Assembly: GCA_903852755.1 (NCBI GenBank)
Contig: CAINRS010000043.1
Location: forward strand, 36,223-100,222
Reading direction: 5' to 3'
Length of the DNA stretch: 64,000 bases
From: an uncultured Actinomycetes bacterium
GTDB taxonomy: Bacteria; Actinomycetota; Acidimicrobiia; Acidimicrobiales; Microtrichaceae
Below are positions 15,014 through 23,259 of the stretch, piece after piece (position 1 is the first letter of the stretch; each line of letters starts with the position of its first letter). A program made the position numbers and the translations under genes. A model generated the notes under the pieces. The model ran no database searches. It saw only the letters and a list, made by a program, of their open reading frames with translations, and was not told where the DNA came from.

Positions 15014-15673
15014 GTGCTGCTCGACGTCGACGTCCACGGATGGTCGTGCCTCGTGGTGGGAGCGGGTCCCGTGGGCACCCGCCGGGCGCTGCGGTTGGCC
15101 GCTGCGGGCGCCCGGGTGGTCGTCATCGCTCCCGCGGCCACGGATGCGCTGCAGTCGGCGCACCGGGACGGTCGGCTGCGGTGGGAGCGGCGGGTGGTCG
15201 AACCGGCGGACGTCGACGGCGTCCGACTGGTCGTCCTGGCGAGCGGTTCGGCCGAGGTCGACGACCGGGTCGCGGCGTCGGTCGCGCCGGAGGTGCTGGT
15301 CGCCAGGTCCGGTGACGCCACCCGGACCCAGGTGGCGTTCCCCGCCGTCGCCGTGTCGGACGGGGTGGTGGTGACGGTCGCCACACCCGACCGGGTCCCC
15401 GGCCTCTCCCGGTGGGTGGCCGACCGGCTCGCAGCATCGTTCGACGACCTGGTGGGCCTCGATCCCGACGGTCGGCGCCTGCTCGCCGAGCTGCTCGCCG
15501 AGGTCCGCTCGGAGGAGCGCTCCGGCCTGCCCGAGGACGCCCGAGCGGGCGGCGTAGATTGGCGGTCGGGACTGGACCGGAGCATGCTGGATGCGGTCCT
15601 GTTGGATCACATCCGTCGTGGCCGTCGGGCCGAAGCGAAGGAGCGCCTGCTGGCGTGTCTGTCGTCGTCGTAG
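15014..15673 (+). CDS. Precorrin-2 dehydrogenase / sirohydrochlorin ferrochelatase-like protein
   Basis: The 219-residue product matches the N-terminal module of CysG and Met8/SirC: L-V-V-G-A-G-P-V-G-T-R-R for NAD+, V-V-V-I-A-P, and a segment S-G-D-A-T-R that aligns with the catalytic-Asp region of CysG (D-A-P-K). It would oxidise precorrin-2 to sirohydrochlorin. It lies between rex and hemA, and its 3' end overlaps hemA by 19 bases. With the CobA activity of the downstream fusion it gives a route to siroheme or cobalamin. The start GTG at 15014 is 14 bases after rex. Confidence 0.8.
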   Translation: MLLDVDVHGWSCLVVGAGPVGTRRALRLAAAGARVVVIAPAATDALQSAHRDGRLRWERRVVEPADVDGVRLVVLASGSAEVDDRVAASVAPEVLVARSGDATRTQVAFPAVAVSDGVVVTVATPDRVPGLSRWVADRLAASFDDLVGLDPDGRRLLAELLAEVRSEERSGLPEDARAGGVDWRSGLDRSMLDAVLLDHIRRGRRAEAKERLLACLSSS

Positions 15674-16998
15674 GAGCCAACCACCGATCGGCACCGCTCG
15701 AGCTGCTCGAGCTGATGACGGTCGACCGTTCGCGGCTGGTGAAGGTGCTCGCGTCGCTCGCCGAGGCCGAGCACATCTCCGAGGCCGTGGTGCTCTCGAC
15801 GTGCAACCGGACCGAGGTCTACCTGGTCGCCGAACGGTTCCACGGCGCCTACGACGAGGCCCGTGACGTCTTCGCCGACCTCACCTACCTGCCGCCGGAG
15901 CGGTTCGCCGACTCCCTCTACGTCCACCACGACGACGACGCGGTCCGACACCTGTTCACCGTCGCAGCCGGGCTCGACTCGGCGGTCCCGGGGGAGCACG
16001 AGATCCTGGGCCAGCTCCGCAGCGCCTGGGAGGTGGCGCGCGACGAGGGCGTGGCGGGCCGTCAGCTCAACGCCCTGTTCCGGCACGCGGTCGAGGTCGG
16101 CAAGCGTGCCCGCACGGAGACGGCGATCGCCCAGGGTGTCACGTCGGTCCCGCAGGCGGCCGTCGTGATCGCCACGGCGCAGCTCGGTTCGCTGCGCGGC
16201 CGCGATGCGCTGCTCGTCGGGGCCGGATCCATGGGCCGGTCGGTCGGCGGGTTCCTGCTCGACGCCGGGGTGGCGTCGCTCTCGGTCGCCAACCGCAGCC
16301 TCGACGCTGCGACCCAGCTGGTTGCGGAACTCGACGGCGAGTGCGCAGCGGTCGGACTGGATCGACTGGGGGAACTGCTCGATCGGGTCGACGTCGTCGT
16401 CACCGCCACGAGCGCGCCCGACCCGGTCGTGACCCGGGAGCTGGTGGCGCACTGCCGCGCCGACTCCGACCGGCCGCTGCTCGTCGTCGACATCGGACTG
16501 CCCCGTGACGTCGAACCGGACGTCGCCGGGTTGGACGGGGTGACCCTCCTCGACCTCCACGCCGTGACGGAACTCACCGACGCCAGCCTGGCGGAGCGGC
16601 ACCGAGAGGTCGTCGCCGTGCAGCGGATCGTGCGGGACGAACTCGAGCGCTTCGCCGCCGTCGTGCACGCACGTGAGGTCGACCCGGTGGTGCGGGCGCT
16701 CCGGGACCGCTTCGAGCAGGTCCGGCAGGCCGAGCTGGGACGGACGCTCGGTCGGCTCGACGCCGAGCAGGCGGCGCTGGTCGAGGAGGTCACCCGGGCG
16801 CTCGTGGCGAAGCTGCTCCACGAGCCGACGGTGAGCCTCAAGCGGTCGGCGGGTACGTCGCTCGGAGACCGACTCGCCGATTCCGTGCGCGACCTGTTCG
16901 ACCTGGCCGGCCCGGACCTGTCCCCGGGCCGTCCCGGCGCCGATCCCGTCGGTTCCGACCCGGGTGACGCTGCGGAGCGGCCGCCGACGCCGAGCTGA
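15655..16998 (+). CDS. hemA: Glutamyl-tRNA reductase
   Basis: The 447-residue enzyme reduces glutamyl-tRNA(Glu) to glutamate-1-semialdehyde, the first step of C5 heme synthesis. It starts V-S-V-V-V-V-G-A-N-H-R-S-A-P and has the catalytic Cys50 in S-T-C-N-R-T-E-V-Y. The G-x-x-E-I-L-G-Q motif, the NADPH fold (L-V-G-A-G-S-M-G-R-S) and the C-terminal dimer helix follow. Length is normal. GTG 15655 lies inside the end of the previous gene, so translation is probably coupled. Partner of hemL downstream. Confidence 0.95.
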   Translation: MSVVVVGANHRSAPLELLELMTVDRSRLVKVLASLAEAEHISEAVVLSTCNRTEVYLVAERFHGAYDEARDVFADLTYLPPERFADSLYVHHDDDAVRHLFTVAAGLDSAVPGEHEILGQLRSAWEVARDEGVAGRQLNALFRHAVEVGKRARTETAIAQGVTSVPQAAVVIATAQLGSLRGRDALLVGAGSMGRSVGGFLLDAGVASLSVANRSLDAATQLVAELDGECAAVGLDRLGELLDRVDVVVTATSAPDPVVTRELVAHCRADSDRPLLVVDIGLPRDVEPDVAGLDGVTLLDLHAVTELTDASLAERHREVVAVQRIVRDELERFAAVVHAREVDPVVRALRDRFEQVRQAELGRTLGRLDAEQAALVEEVTRALVAKLLHEPTVSLKRSAGTSLGDRLADSVRDLFDLAGPDLSPGRPGADPVGSDPGDAAERPPTPS

Positions 16999-17004
16999 CC
17001 GGTC

Positions 17005-17922
17005 GTGGCCGCACGAGCGCTGCGGATCGCGACGCGGTCCTCGCCCCTCGCCCTGGTCCAGGCCGACCTGGTCGCCGGCCTGCTGCGCGATGCCGTCGGG
17101 GCGGTCGAGGTCGAGGTGGTCCCGCTGGTGACCGAGGGTGACCGTCGCACGGACGTCCCGCTGAGCGAACTCGGCGGCAAGGGGGTCTTCGCGACCGAGG
17201 TCCAGGCGGCGGTGCTCTCGGGTCGGGCGGACCTGGCGGTCCACTCTGCCAAGGACCTGCCGGCCCGAACCCCTGAGGGCCTCACGATCGCGGCCGTGCC
17301 CACCCGTGCCGACCCCCGGGACGCCCTGGTGGGAGCTCCGCTGTCCGGTCTGCCCGAGGGCGCCGTGGTCGCGACGGGGTCGCGTCGCCGGCGGGTCCAG
17401 TTGGCCCACCTCAGGGACGACCTGCGCTTCGTCGACCTGCGCGGCAACATGGCGACCCGCCTGGGCCGGGTCGGCACCGACGGGATCGCTGCGGTGGTGG
17501 TGGCCGTGGCGGCGCTCGAGCGCCTGGGTTGGGGTGCCCGGCTCGCTGATCCCTCCTCCGAGGTCCTGGAACCGGACACCTTCGTCCCCCAGGTCGGCCA
17601 GGGTGCACTGGCCGTGGAGTGCCGGTCCGACGACGACCGCACCATCGAGCTCGTCGGTGCCGTCGATCACCCGCCGACCCGCCGTTGCGTCGACGCCGAG
17701 CGGGCGTTCCTCACCGAGCTCGGTGGCGACTGTGACCTGCCGGCCGGCGCCCACGCCCACCTCGACGGTGGGACCCTCGTCCTGCGAGCGGTGCTGTCGC
17801 CGGCCGAGTGGGATCGGCACCCGGCACCCGTGGCCCGCCTCGAACGTCGGGGCCCGGACCCGGTGGAGCTGGGTCGGTCGGCGGCGGTCGACCTCCGCGC
17901 CGCACTCCCGGAGCCGGCGTGA
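17005..17922 (+). CDS. hemC: Hydroxymethylbilane synthase (porphobilinogen deaminase)
   Basis: The 305-residue enzyme polymerises four porphobilinogens. The N-terminus I-A-T-R-S-S-P-L-A-L, V-H-S-A-K-D-L-P (with the catalytic Asp), G-T-G-S-R-R-R-R-type substrate arginines, V-G-Q-G-A-L-A-V-E, and the dipyrromethane-cofactor Cys in G-G-D-C-D-L-P-A-G-A are all visible. It starts 6 bases after hemA and ends in a GTGA overlap with the cobA-hemD gene. Confidence 0.95.
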   Translation: MAARALRIATRSSPLALVQADLVAGLLRDAVGAVEVEVVPLVTEGDRRTDVPLSELGGKGVFATEVQAAVLSGRADLAVHSAKDLPARTPEGLTIAAVPTRADPRDALVGAPLSGLPEGAVVATGSRRRRVQLAHLRDDLRFVDLRGNMATRLGRVGTDGIAAVVVAVAALERLGWGARLADPSSEVLEPDTFVPQVGQGALAVECRSDDDRTIELVGAVDHPPTRRCVDAERAFLTELGGDCDLPAGAHAHLDGGTLVLRAVLSPAEWDRHPAPVARLERRGPDPVELGRSAAVDLRAALPEPA

Positions 17923-19382
17923 CCGTCTACCTGGTCGGCGCCGGTCCGGGCGACCCGGGTCTGGTCACGGTCCGCGGCGCCGAGGTCCTCGCCCGGGCCG
18001 ACGTGGTGGTGTTCGACCGACTGGCACCGCCCGAACTGCTCGACCTGGTGCCGGCTGGTGCCGAGCGCATCGACGTGGGCAAGTCCCCGCGCCACCCGAC
18101 CATGAGCCAGGAGGACATCAACGCCGTCCTCGTCGACCGGGGACTCGCCGGACTCGAGGTCGTCCGGCTGAAGGGCGGCGACCCCTACGTCTTCGCCCGA
18201 GGTGCCGAGGAGGCCGCAGCGCTCGCCGGTGCGGGTGTCGATTTCGAGGTGGTGCCCGGGGTCTCGGCGGCCTTCGCCGTGCCGGCTGCAGCGGGCATCC
18301 CGGTCACGCTGCGACAGCGGTCCACCAGCGTCACGGTGGTCACCGGTCACGAGGATCCGGCGAAGGGAGCTCCGCAGGTGGACTGGGAGGCGGTCGCCCG
18401 GGTGGGTGGGACGATCGTGATCCTGATGGGGGTGACCCACCTCCGGACGATCGCCGAACGGCTCCAGTCCGGGGGTCTCGACCCAGGAACGCCGGTGGCA
18501 GCGGTGACCTGGGGGACACGTCCGAACCAGCGTTCGGTGCGGGCCACGCTCGCCACGATCGCGGACGCCGGTGTCGAGGCCCCGGCGACGATCGTGGTGG
18601 GCGACGTGGCCGCGGAGGAGCTCGACTGGTTCGGACGTCGGCCGCTGTTCGGCCGGACGGTCGTGGTCACCCGGGCCCGTCCCCAGGCCTCCGATCTGGC
18701 CGTCCGACTCCGGGCCGCCGGCGCCGAGGTCGTCGAGGCGCCGGTCATCAGCATCGGGGCGCCCACGGACCGGGGCGCAGCGTTGTCGGCGGCGCTGGCG
18801 GCGATCGACCGCTACGACTGGCTCGTCGTCACCTCGCCCAACGGGGCGGCGCGCGTGTGTGACGGGTGCCGTGACGCCCGGGACCTGGCGGGGGTCCGGG
18901 TGGCGGCGATCGGTCCGGGGACGGCCCGGGTCCTGGCCGACTGGGGCATCGTGGCGGACCTGGTCCCGCCCCGCTTCGTCGCCGAGTCCCTGCTCGAGGT
19001 CTTCCCCGATCCACCTCCGACCGGTGGTCGGATCCTGCTCGCCCGGGCCGAGCAGGCACGTGACGTGCTGCCCGAGGGGTGGCGCGCTCAGGGGTGGGAG
19101 GTCGACGTCGTGGCCGCCTACCGGACCGACCGCGCGCCGGTCGACCCGACGCTCGTCGATCAGGTGCGATCGGCCGACGTGGTCACCTTCACGAGCTCGT
19201 CGACCGTCGAGCGGTTCCTCGACGCGTTCGGTCAGGACGCGGTCCCGCCGGTGGTCGCCTGCATCGGCCCGGTGACCGCCGCGACGGCCCGGGAGCGGGG
19301 GCTCCGGGTCGACGTCGAGGCGGGGGAGCACACCATCGGTGGGCTCGTCGACGCGCTCTCGGAGTGGGCGGCGCCCACGTGA
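17919..19382 (+). CDS. cobA-hemD: Fused uroporphyrinogen-III C-methyltransferase and uroporphyrinogen-III synthase
   Basis: This 487-residue protein joins two activities. Residues 1-245 are the SAM-dependent methyltransferase CobA/SUMT (V-G-A-G-P-G-D-P-G-L, K-G-G-D-P-Y-V-F-A-R, P-G-V-S-A-A-F-A-V-P, and L-M-G-V). Residues about 248-487 are HemD (V-V-T-R-A-R-P-Q, D-W-L-V-V-T-S-P-N-G-A, and T-F-T-S-S-S-T-V near the end), which closes hydroxymethylbilane to uroporphyrinogen III. The fusion is known in actinobacteria and sits at the heme/siroheme branch point. The start overlaps the hemC stop. Confidence 0.92.
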   Translation: MTVYLVGAGPGDPGLVTVRGAEVLARADVVVFDRLAPPELLDLVPAGAERIDVGKSPRHPTMSQEDINAVLVDRGLAGLEVVRLKGGDPYVFARGAEEAAALAGAGVDFEVVPGVSAAFAVPAAAGIPVTLRQRSTSVTVVTGHEDPAKGAPQVDWEAVARVGGTIVILMGVTHLRTIAERLQSGGLDPGTPVAAVTWGTRPNQRSVRATLATIADAGVEAPATIVVGDVAAEELDWFGRRPLFGRTVVVTRARPQASDLAVRLRAAGAEVVEAPVISIGAPTDRGAALSAALAAIDRYDWLVVTSPNGAARVCDGCRDARDLAGVRVAAIGPGTARVLADWGIVADLVPPRFVAESLLEVFPDPPPTGGRILLARAEQARDVLPEGWRAQGWEVDVVAAYRTDRAPVDPTLVDQVRSADVVTFTSSSTVERFLDAFGQDAVPPVVACIGPVTAATARERGLRVDVEAGEHTIGGLVDALSEWAAPT

Positions 19383-20050
19383 GCGACCTGCACGCCGTCG
19401 TGTTCGACTTCGACGGTCTGGTGATCGACACCGAGTGGTGCGAGTTCGCGACCGTCGCCGGGATCTTCGCGGAACACGGTGTCGAGCTGTCGATCGAGCT
19501 CTGGAGGACGTTCATCGGCACGACCGACCACCCCCACTGGGCCGACATCCTCGAGGAGTCCGTGGGGCACGCCGTCGACCGGGCCGAGCTCGTCCCGCGC
19601 CGACGCCTGGCCAACTGGGACTGCGCCCGCGGACTCGAGCCTCTCCCGGGTGTGATCGACCTGATGGACGCCCTGGCGGCCGACGGGGTCCCGATCGCCG
19701 TGGCGTCCTCGTCGCCGGCCGACTGGGTCGTGGCCCACCTCGACGAACGTGGCCTGTTGGATCGGATGGTCGCGGTGTGCAGCGGTGACGAGGTGCACCG
19801 CACCAAGCCGGACCCGGCGCTCTACCTGCTCGCCGTCGAACGCCTCGGCGTGGCCCCCGGTCGCACGGTGGCGGTGGAGGACTCCGTCCACGGGGTCGCC
19901 GCGGCCCGGGCAGCCGGACTGCGGTCGGTCGCCGTGCCGAGCTCGCTGACCTCGGGCATGGACTTCTCGGCGGCCGACCTGGTCGTCGACTCCTGTGTCG
20001 AGCTCGATCCGCAACGTCTGGCTGGACTGGTCCGGCACCCCGAGCCGTAG
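19379..20050 (+). CDS. HAD-family hydrolase (beta-phosphoglucomutase/phosphatase-like)
   Basis: The 223-residue HAD protein has motif I D-F-D-G-L-V-I-D, a helical cap with W-x-x-F-I-G-T, motif II in A-S-S-S-P, the motif III Lys in T-K-P-D-P and motif IV E-D-S-V-H-G, so it should be an active phosphatase or phosphomutase. The substrate is unknown. It is translationally coupled to cobA-hemD (GTGA) and lies inside the heme operon, though no known heme step needs a HAD phosphatase. Confidence 0.87.
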   Translation: MSDLHAVVFDFDGLVIDTEWCEFATVAGIFAEHGVELSIELWRTFIGTTDHPHWADILEESVGHAVDRAELVPRRRLANWDCARGLEPLPGVIDLMDALAADGVPIAVASSSPADWVVAHLDERGLLDRMVAVCSGDEVHRTKPDPALYLLAVERLGVAPGRTVAVEDSVHGVAAARAAGLRSVAVPSSLTSGMDFSAADLVVDSCVELDPQRLAGLVRHPEP

Positions 20051-20053
20051 GCT
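20048..20053 (+). promoter_or_regulatory. -10 box (TAGGCT) of hemB
   Basis: TAGGCT, 6 bases before the GTG at 20060, suggests an internal leaderless promoter. Its TAG is the stop codon of the HAD gene. Confidence 0.5.
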
Positions 20054-20059
20054 CACGCC

Positions 20060-21040
20060 GTGGACCTGCCGACCCGCCGTCCCCGTCGCCTCCGGCGCAC
20101 GGCCGCCCTCCGGCGACTCGTCGCCGAGACGCGGCTCGGTGTGGACGACCTGGTGGCGCCGCTGTTCGTGCGCGAGGGGATCGACGAGCCCGTACCGGTG
20201 GCCTCGCTGCCGGGCGTCGTGCAGCACTCCCGCAGCTCGCTCGTCCGTGAGGTCGGCGAGCTCGTCGACCTTGGCGTGCCGGCGGTGATCCTGTTCGGGG
20301 TGCCCGGGCACAAGGACGCCCGCGGATCGGGTGCGTCCGATCCCGATGGCGTCGTCCAGGTGGCGCTGCGCGACCTACGCGACCGGTTCGGTGACGAGGT
20401 GGTGCTCGTCGCCGACCTGTGCATCGACGAGTACACCGACCACGGCCACTGCGGTCTGCTCGACGGGTTCGGTCGCGTCGACAACGACGCGACGCTCGCC
20501 CGCTACGCCGAGGTCGCCGTCGCCCAGGCCGCCGCCGGCGCCGACGTGTGCGCGCCGTCGGGGATGATGGACGGGCAGGTGCGCGTCATCCGGGGTGCGC
20601 TCGACGACGTCGGCGCCACCGATGTGTCCATCCTCGCCTACGCCGCCAAGTACGCCTCGGCGCTCTACGGACCGTTCCGGGACGCCGTCGACGTGGAGAT
20701 CGCCGACGGGGGTGACCGCCGGGCCTACCAGCAGGATCCGGCGAACGTGCGCGAGTCGCTCACCGAGCTGCGCCTCGACCTGGCCGAGGGAGCGGACGCG
20801 CTCATGGTCAAGCCCGCGCTCACGTCGCTCGACGTGCTGAGTCGTGCCCGGTCGATCGTCGACGTGCCGCTCGCGGCGTACCACGTGTCGGGGGAGTACG
20901 CGATGGTCCACGCCGCGGCCGAGCGGGGGTGGATCGACGGGGACGCGGTGGCCCTCGAGCAGATCACCGCCGTCGTCCGGGCCGGTGCGGACTTCGTGGT
21001 CACCTACTTCGCCCGCTCCCTGGCGGAGCGTCTCCAGTGA
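20060..21040 (+). CDS. hemB: Porphobilinogen synthase (delta-aminolevulinate dehydratase)
   Basis: The 326-residue enzyme condenses two 5-aminolevulinates. The Schiff-base lysines are in Y-A-A-K-Y-A and M-V-K-P-A-L. The metal site reads D-L-C-I-D-E-Y-T-D-H-G-H-C-G: the first and third Cys of the zinc type are kept but the middle one is Asp. Phosphate/allosteric residues in R-E-S-L-T-E are present. Its 3' end overlaps hemL by GTGA. Confidence 0.95.
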   Translation: MDLPTRRPRRLRRTAALRRLVAETRLGVDDLVAPLFVREGIDEPVPVASLPGVVQHSRSSLVREVGELVDLGVPAVILFGVPGHKDARGSGASDPDGVVQVALRDLRDRFGDEVVLVADLCIDEYTDHGHCGLLDGFGRVDNDATLARYAEVAVAQAAAGADVCAPSGMMDGQVRVIRGALDDVGATDVSILAYAAKYASALYGPFRDAVDVEIADGGDRRAYQQDPANVRESLTELRLDLAEGADALMVKPALTSLDVLSRARSIVDVPLAAYHVSGEYAMVHAAAERGWIDGDAVALEQITAVVRAGADFVVTYFARSLAERLQ

Positions 21041-22320
21041 CCACCAACGCCGAACTGTTCGAGCGCGGTCTCCGGGTCATCCCCGGTGGGGTCAACTCAC
21101 CCGTCCGGGCGTTCCGGTCGGTGGGTGGGACGCCGTACTTCGTGGCCCGTGCCGAGGGTGCCCACGTGTGGGACGTCGAGGGGCGTCGCCTCGTCGACCT
21201 GGTCCAGAGCTACGGCGCGTCGATCCTCGGTCACGCCGACCCGCGGGTGGTCGCCGCCGTGCGCGACGCCGCCGGACGGGGATCGACCTACGGCGCACCC
21301 ACCGAGGGGGAGGTGCTGCTCGCCGAGGCGCTCACCGGCCGCTACCCGGGCCTCGAGCAGGTGCGGCTCGTCAGTTCGGGCACCGAGGCGGCCATGTCGG
21401 CCCTCCGGCTCGCCCGGGGGGTCACCGGAAGGGCGACCGCCGTGAAGTTCGCCGGCAACTACCACGGTCACTCCGATGCGCTCCTCGCCGCGGCCGGTTC
21501 CGGGGTGGCCGAGGGGGTGATCGGCACCGAGGTGGTGCCCGACTCGGCCGGCGTGACGGCCGGTGCCGTGGCCGACACGGTGGTACTCCCGTACAACGTC
21601 GTGCCGACGCTCGACGACTCGGTGGCGGTCGTGTGCGTCGAACCGGTGGCGGCCAACATGGGGCTCGTCCCCCCGGAGCCCGGGTTCCTCGAGGGGTTGC
21701 GGGCGGAGTGCGACCGGGTCGGTGCCCTGCTCCTGTTCGACGAGGTCATCACCGGGTGCCGTCTGGCGGCGGGCGGTGCCACCGAACGGTTCGGCGTGCG
21801 TCCCGACGTGTGGTGCTTCGGCAAGGTGATCGGTGGCGGACTCCCGGTCGGTGCCTTCGGGGCCTCGGCCGAGGTCATGGCCGAGCTCGCACCGACCGGT
21901 CCCGTGTACCAGGCGGGGACGCTGTCGGGGAATCCGCTCGCAACCGCAGCCGGGCTGACGGTGCTCCGGGCGCTCGACGCTGCCGCCTACGAGCAGCTCG
22001 AGACGACCGCCACGGCCCTCGCCACCGGACTCCGACTCGCCTTCGACGCAGCCGGCGTGGAGGCGGTCGTCCCGAGGTGCGGACCGCTCGTCGGGCTCTT
22101 CTTCGGCACGGCGTCACCGGTCGACTTCGACGGCGCCGTCCGGTCGGTCGCCGCCGGTCGGTACCCCGCGTTCTTCCACGGCATGCTCGAGCGCGGCGTG
22201 GCCCTCGCCCCGGGTCCCTACGAGGTGATGTTCCCCTCCCTGGCCCACACCGACGCCGACCTCGAGCTGGTCGTGGGGGCAGCGCACGAGGTCGCTGCGG
22301 TACTCGCGGCCGGTGGCTGA
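21037..22320 (+). CDS. hemL: Glutamate-1-semialdehyde 2,1-aminomutase
   Basis: The 427-residue PLP enzyme makes 5-aminolevulinate from the HemA product. It has the family start I-P-G-G-V-N-S-P-V-R-A-F, S-S-G-T-E-A-A-M-S-A, G-N-Y-H-G-H-S-D, the PLP-binding D-E-V-I-T-G-C-R and Lys263 in F-G-K-V-I-G-G-G-L-P-V-G. Length is normal. It ends the tetrapyrrole operon, so the window has C5 heme synthesis up to uroporphyrinogen III and precorrin-2; later steps (hemE onward) lie elsewhere. Confidence 0.95.
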   Translation: MTTNAELFERGLRVIPGGVNSPVRAFRSVGGTPYFVARAEGAHVWDVEGRRLVDLVQSYGASILGHADPRVVAAVRDAAGRGSTYGAPTEGEVLLAEALTGRYPGLEQVRLVSSGTEAAMSALRLARGVTGRATAVKFAGNYHGHSDALLAAAGSGVAEGVIGTEVVPDSAGVTAGAVADTVVLPYNVVPTLDDSVAVVCVEPVAANMGLVPPEPGFLEGLRAECDRVGALLLFDEVITGCRLAAGGATERFGVRPDVWCFGKVIGGGLPVGAFGASAEVMAELAPTGPVYQAGTLSGNPLATAAGLTVLRALDAAAYEQLETTATALATGLRLAFDAAGVEAVVPRCGPLVGLFFGTASPVDFDGAVRSVAAGRYPAFFHGMLERGVALAPGPYEVMFPSLAHTDADLELVVGAAHEVAAVLAAGG

Positions 22321-22350
22321 TCGCGAGCCCACCGGGTCGGGTTCGTTCCG

Positions 22351-22356
22351 TAGGCT
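22351..22356 (+). promoter_or_regulatory. -10 box (TAGGCT), leaderless type
   Basis: TAGGCT ends 6 bases before the ATG at 22363. Confidence 0.5.
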
Positions 22357-22362
22357 GCGGGA

Positions 22363-23259
22363 ATGAGTGCTGCGACCGCCCGCGCGGGTGCCCCGGATCC
22401 GTCCCGGAGGACCACCGCTGCGGACGCGCCCGCCGCCGGCCGGCCACCCGCCCTGGACCGTGACGCCGCGGAACGGGTCCTGCGCCGGGCCGTCGAGCTC
22501 GGTGAGCAGGCCGACCCGGCCGGCGACACCATCGACGTGGCGTCGCTCCTCGCGGCGGCGGACGAGCTCGAGGTGCCCGCTGACGGGATCCTCCGGGCAG
22601 TCGCCGAGGAGCAACTGGGTCTGCTCCACCCGGTCGCCCGACCGGGGGACCGTCTGCTCGGACCCGATCAGGTCGTGGTCGCCCGGGTGGTGGACGGTGG
22701 ACCGGACGAGGTGCTCGAGCGGCTCGACGCCTGGATGCGACTGGGACGGGTCCTGCGCCGCCGCCGTTGCGACCCCGGCCGCGCCGTCTACACGCGACGG
22801 GCCGACCCGGTCGCGTTCGTCCAGCGGTCCCTCCGGGCGGTCCGCGGCAGCGAGCGCCTGGCACGGGTGCGCCGTCTCGAGGCGGCCGTGACCGGTGTCG
22901 GGACGGGTCGCAGCCTGGTCGTGCTGCGGGTCGACACCTCGACGAGCCGGGTCACGGCGGCCGCAGGCGGCGCGACCGTGGCGGCGTCAGGGGTCCTCAC
23001 CTCCACGGTCGCTGCGCTCGACTGGGCGTCGTGGGCCTGGCTCGGCCTCCCGGTCGCGGTCGCCGGCGGCGTGGGTGTCGCGGCGGCGCGCCGGGCCTGG
23101 CTCGCTGCGGTGGACGACGACCTGGAGTCGGTGCTCGACGGTCTGGCCTCGGGCGGCGCGCCGGCGTCGGTCCTCGACGCCGTGGCGGCGCGGTTCGTCG
23201 CCTCGGCCGGCCGGGTCATGCCCGGCTGGACCCGACCGGGCGCTCCTCGTCCGGGGTGA
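22363..23259 (+). CDS. Membrane protein of unknown function
   Basis: The 298-residue protein has a disordered Ala/Pro start, a helical domain (about 35-90, with A-A-D-E-L-E-V-P-A-D-G-I-L-R-A-V), an Arg-rich middle and two hydrophobic helices near 205-245 joined by a short turn. The C-terminal 50 residues are cytoplasmic-like. I do not recognise a family. Its last 44 bases overlap the end of the convergent exporter gene. Confidence 0.6.
   Translation: MSAATARAGAPDPSRRTTAADAPAAGRPPALDRDAAERVLRRAVELGEQADPAGDTIDVASLLAAADELEVPADGILRAVAEEQLGLLHPVARPGDRLLGPDQVVVARVVDGGPDEVLERLDAWMRLGRVLRRRRCDPGRAVYTRRADPVAFVQRSLRAVRGSERLARVRRLEAAVTGVGTGRSLVVLRVDTSTSRVTAAAGGATVAASGVLTSTVAALDWASWAWLGLPVAVAGGVGVAAARRAWLAAVDDDLESVLDGLASGGAPASVLDAVAARFVASAGRVMPGWTRPGAPRPG

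Noticed and set aside
20060..21040. HemB metal site (Cys-Asp-Cys) as a novel metal type
   Set aside because: The middle Cys is replaced by Asp, but I recall similar sites in other actinobacterial HemB proteins, so it is noted only in the gene entry.
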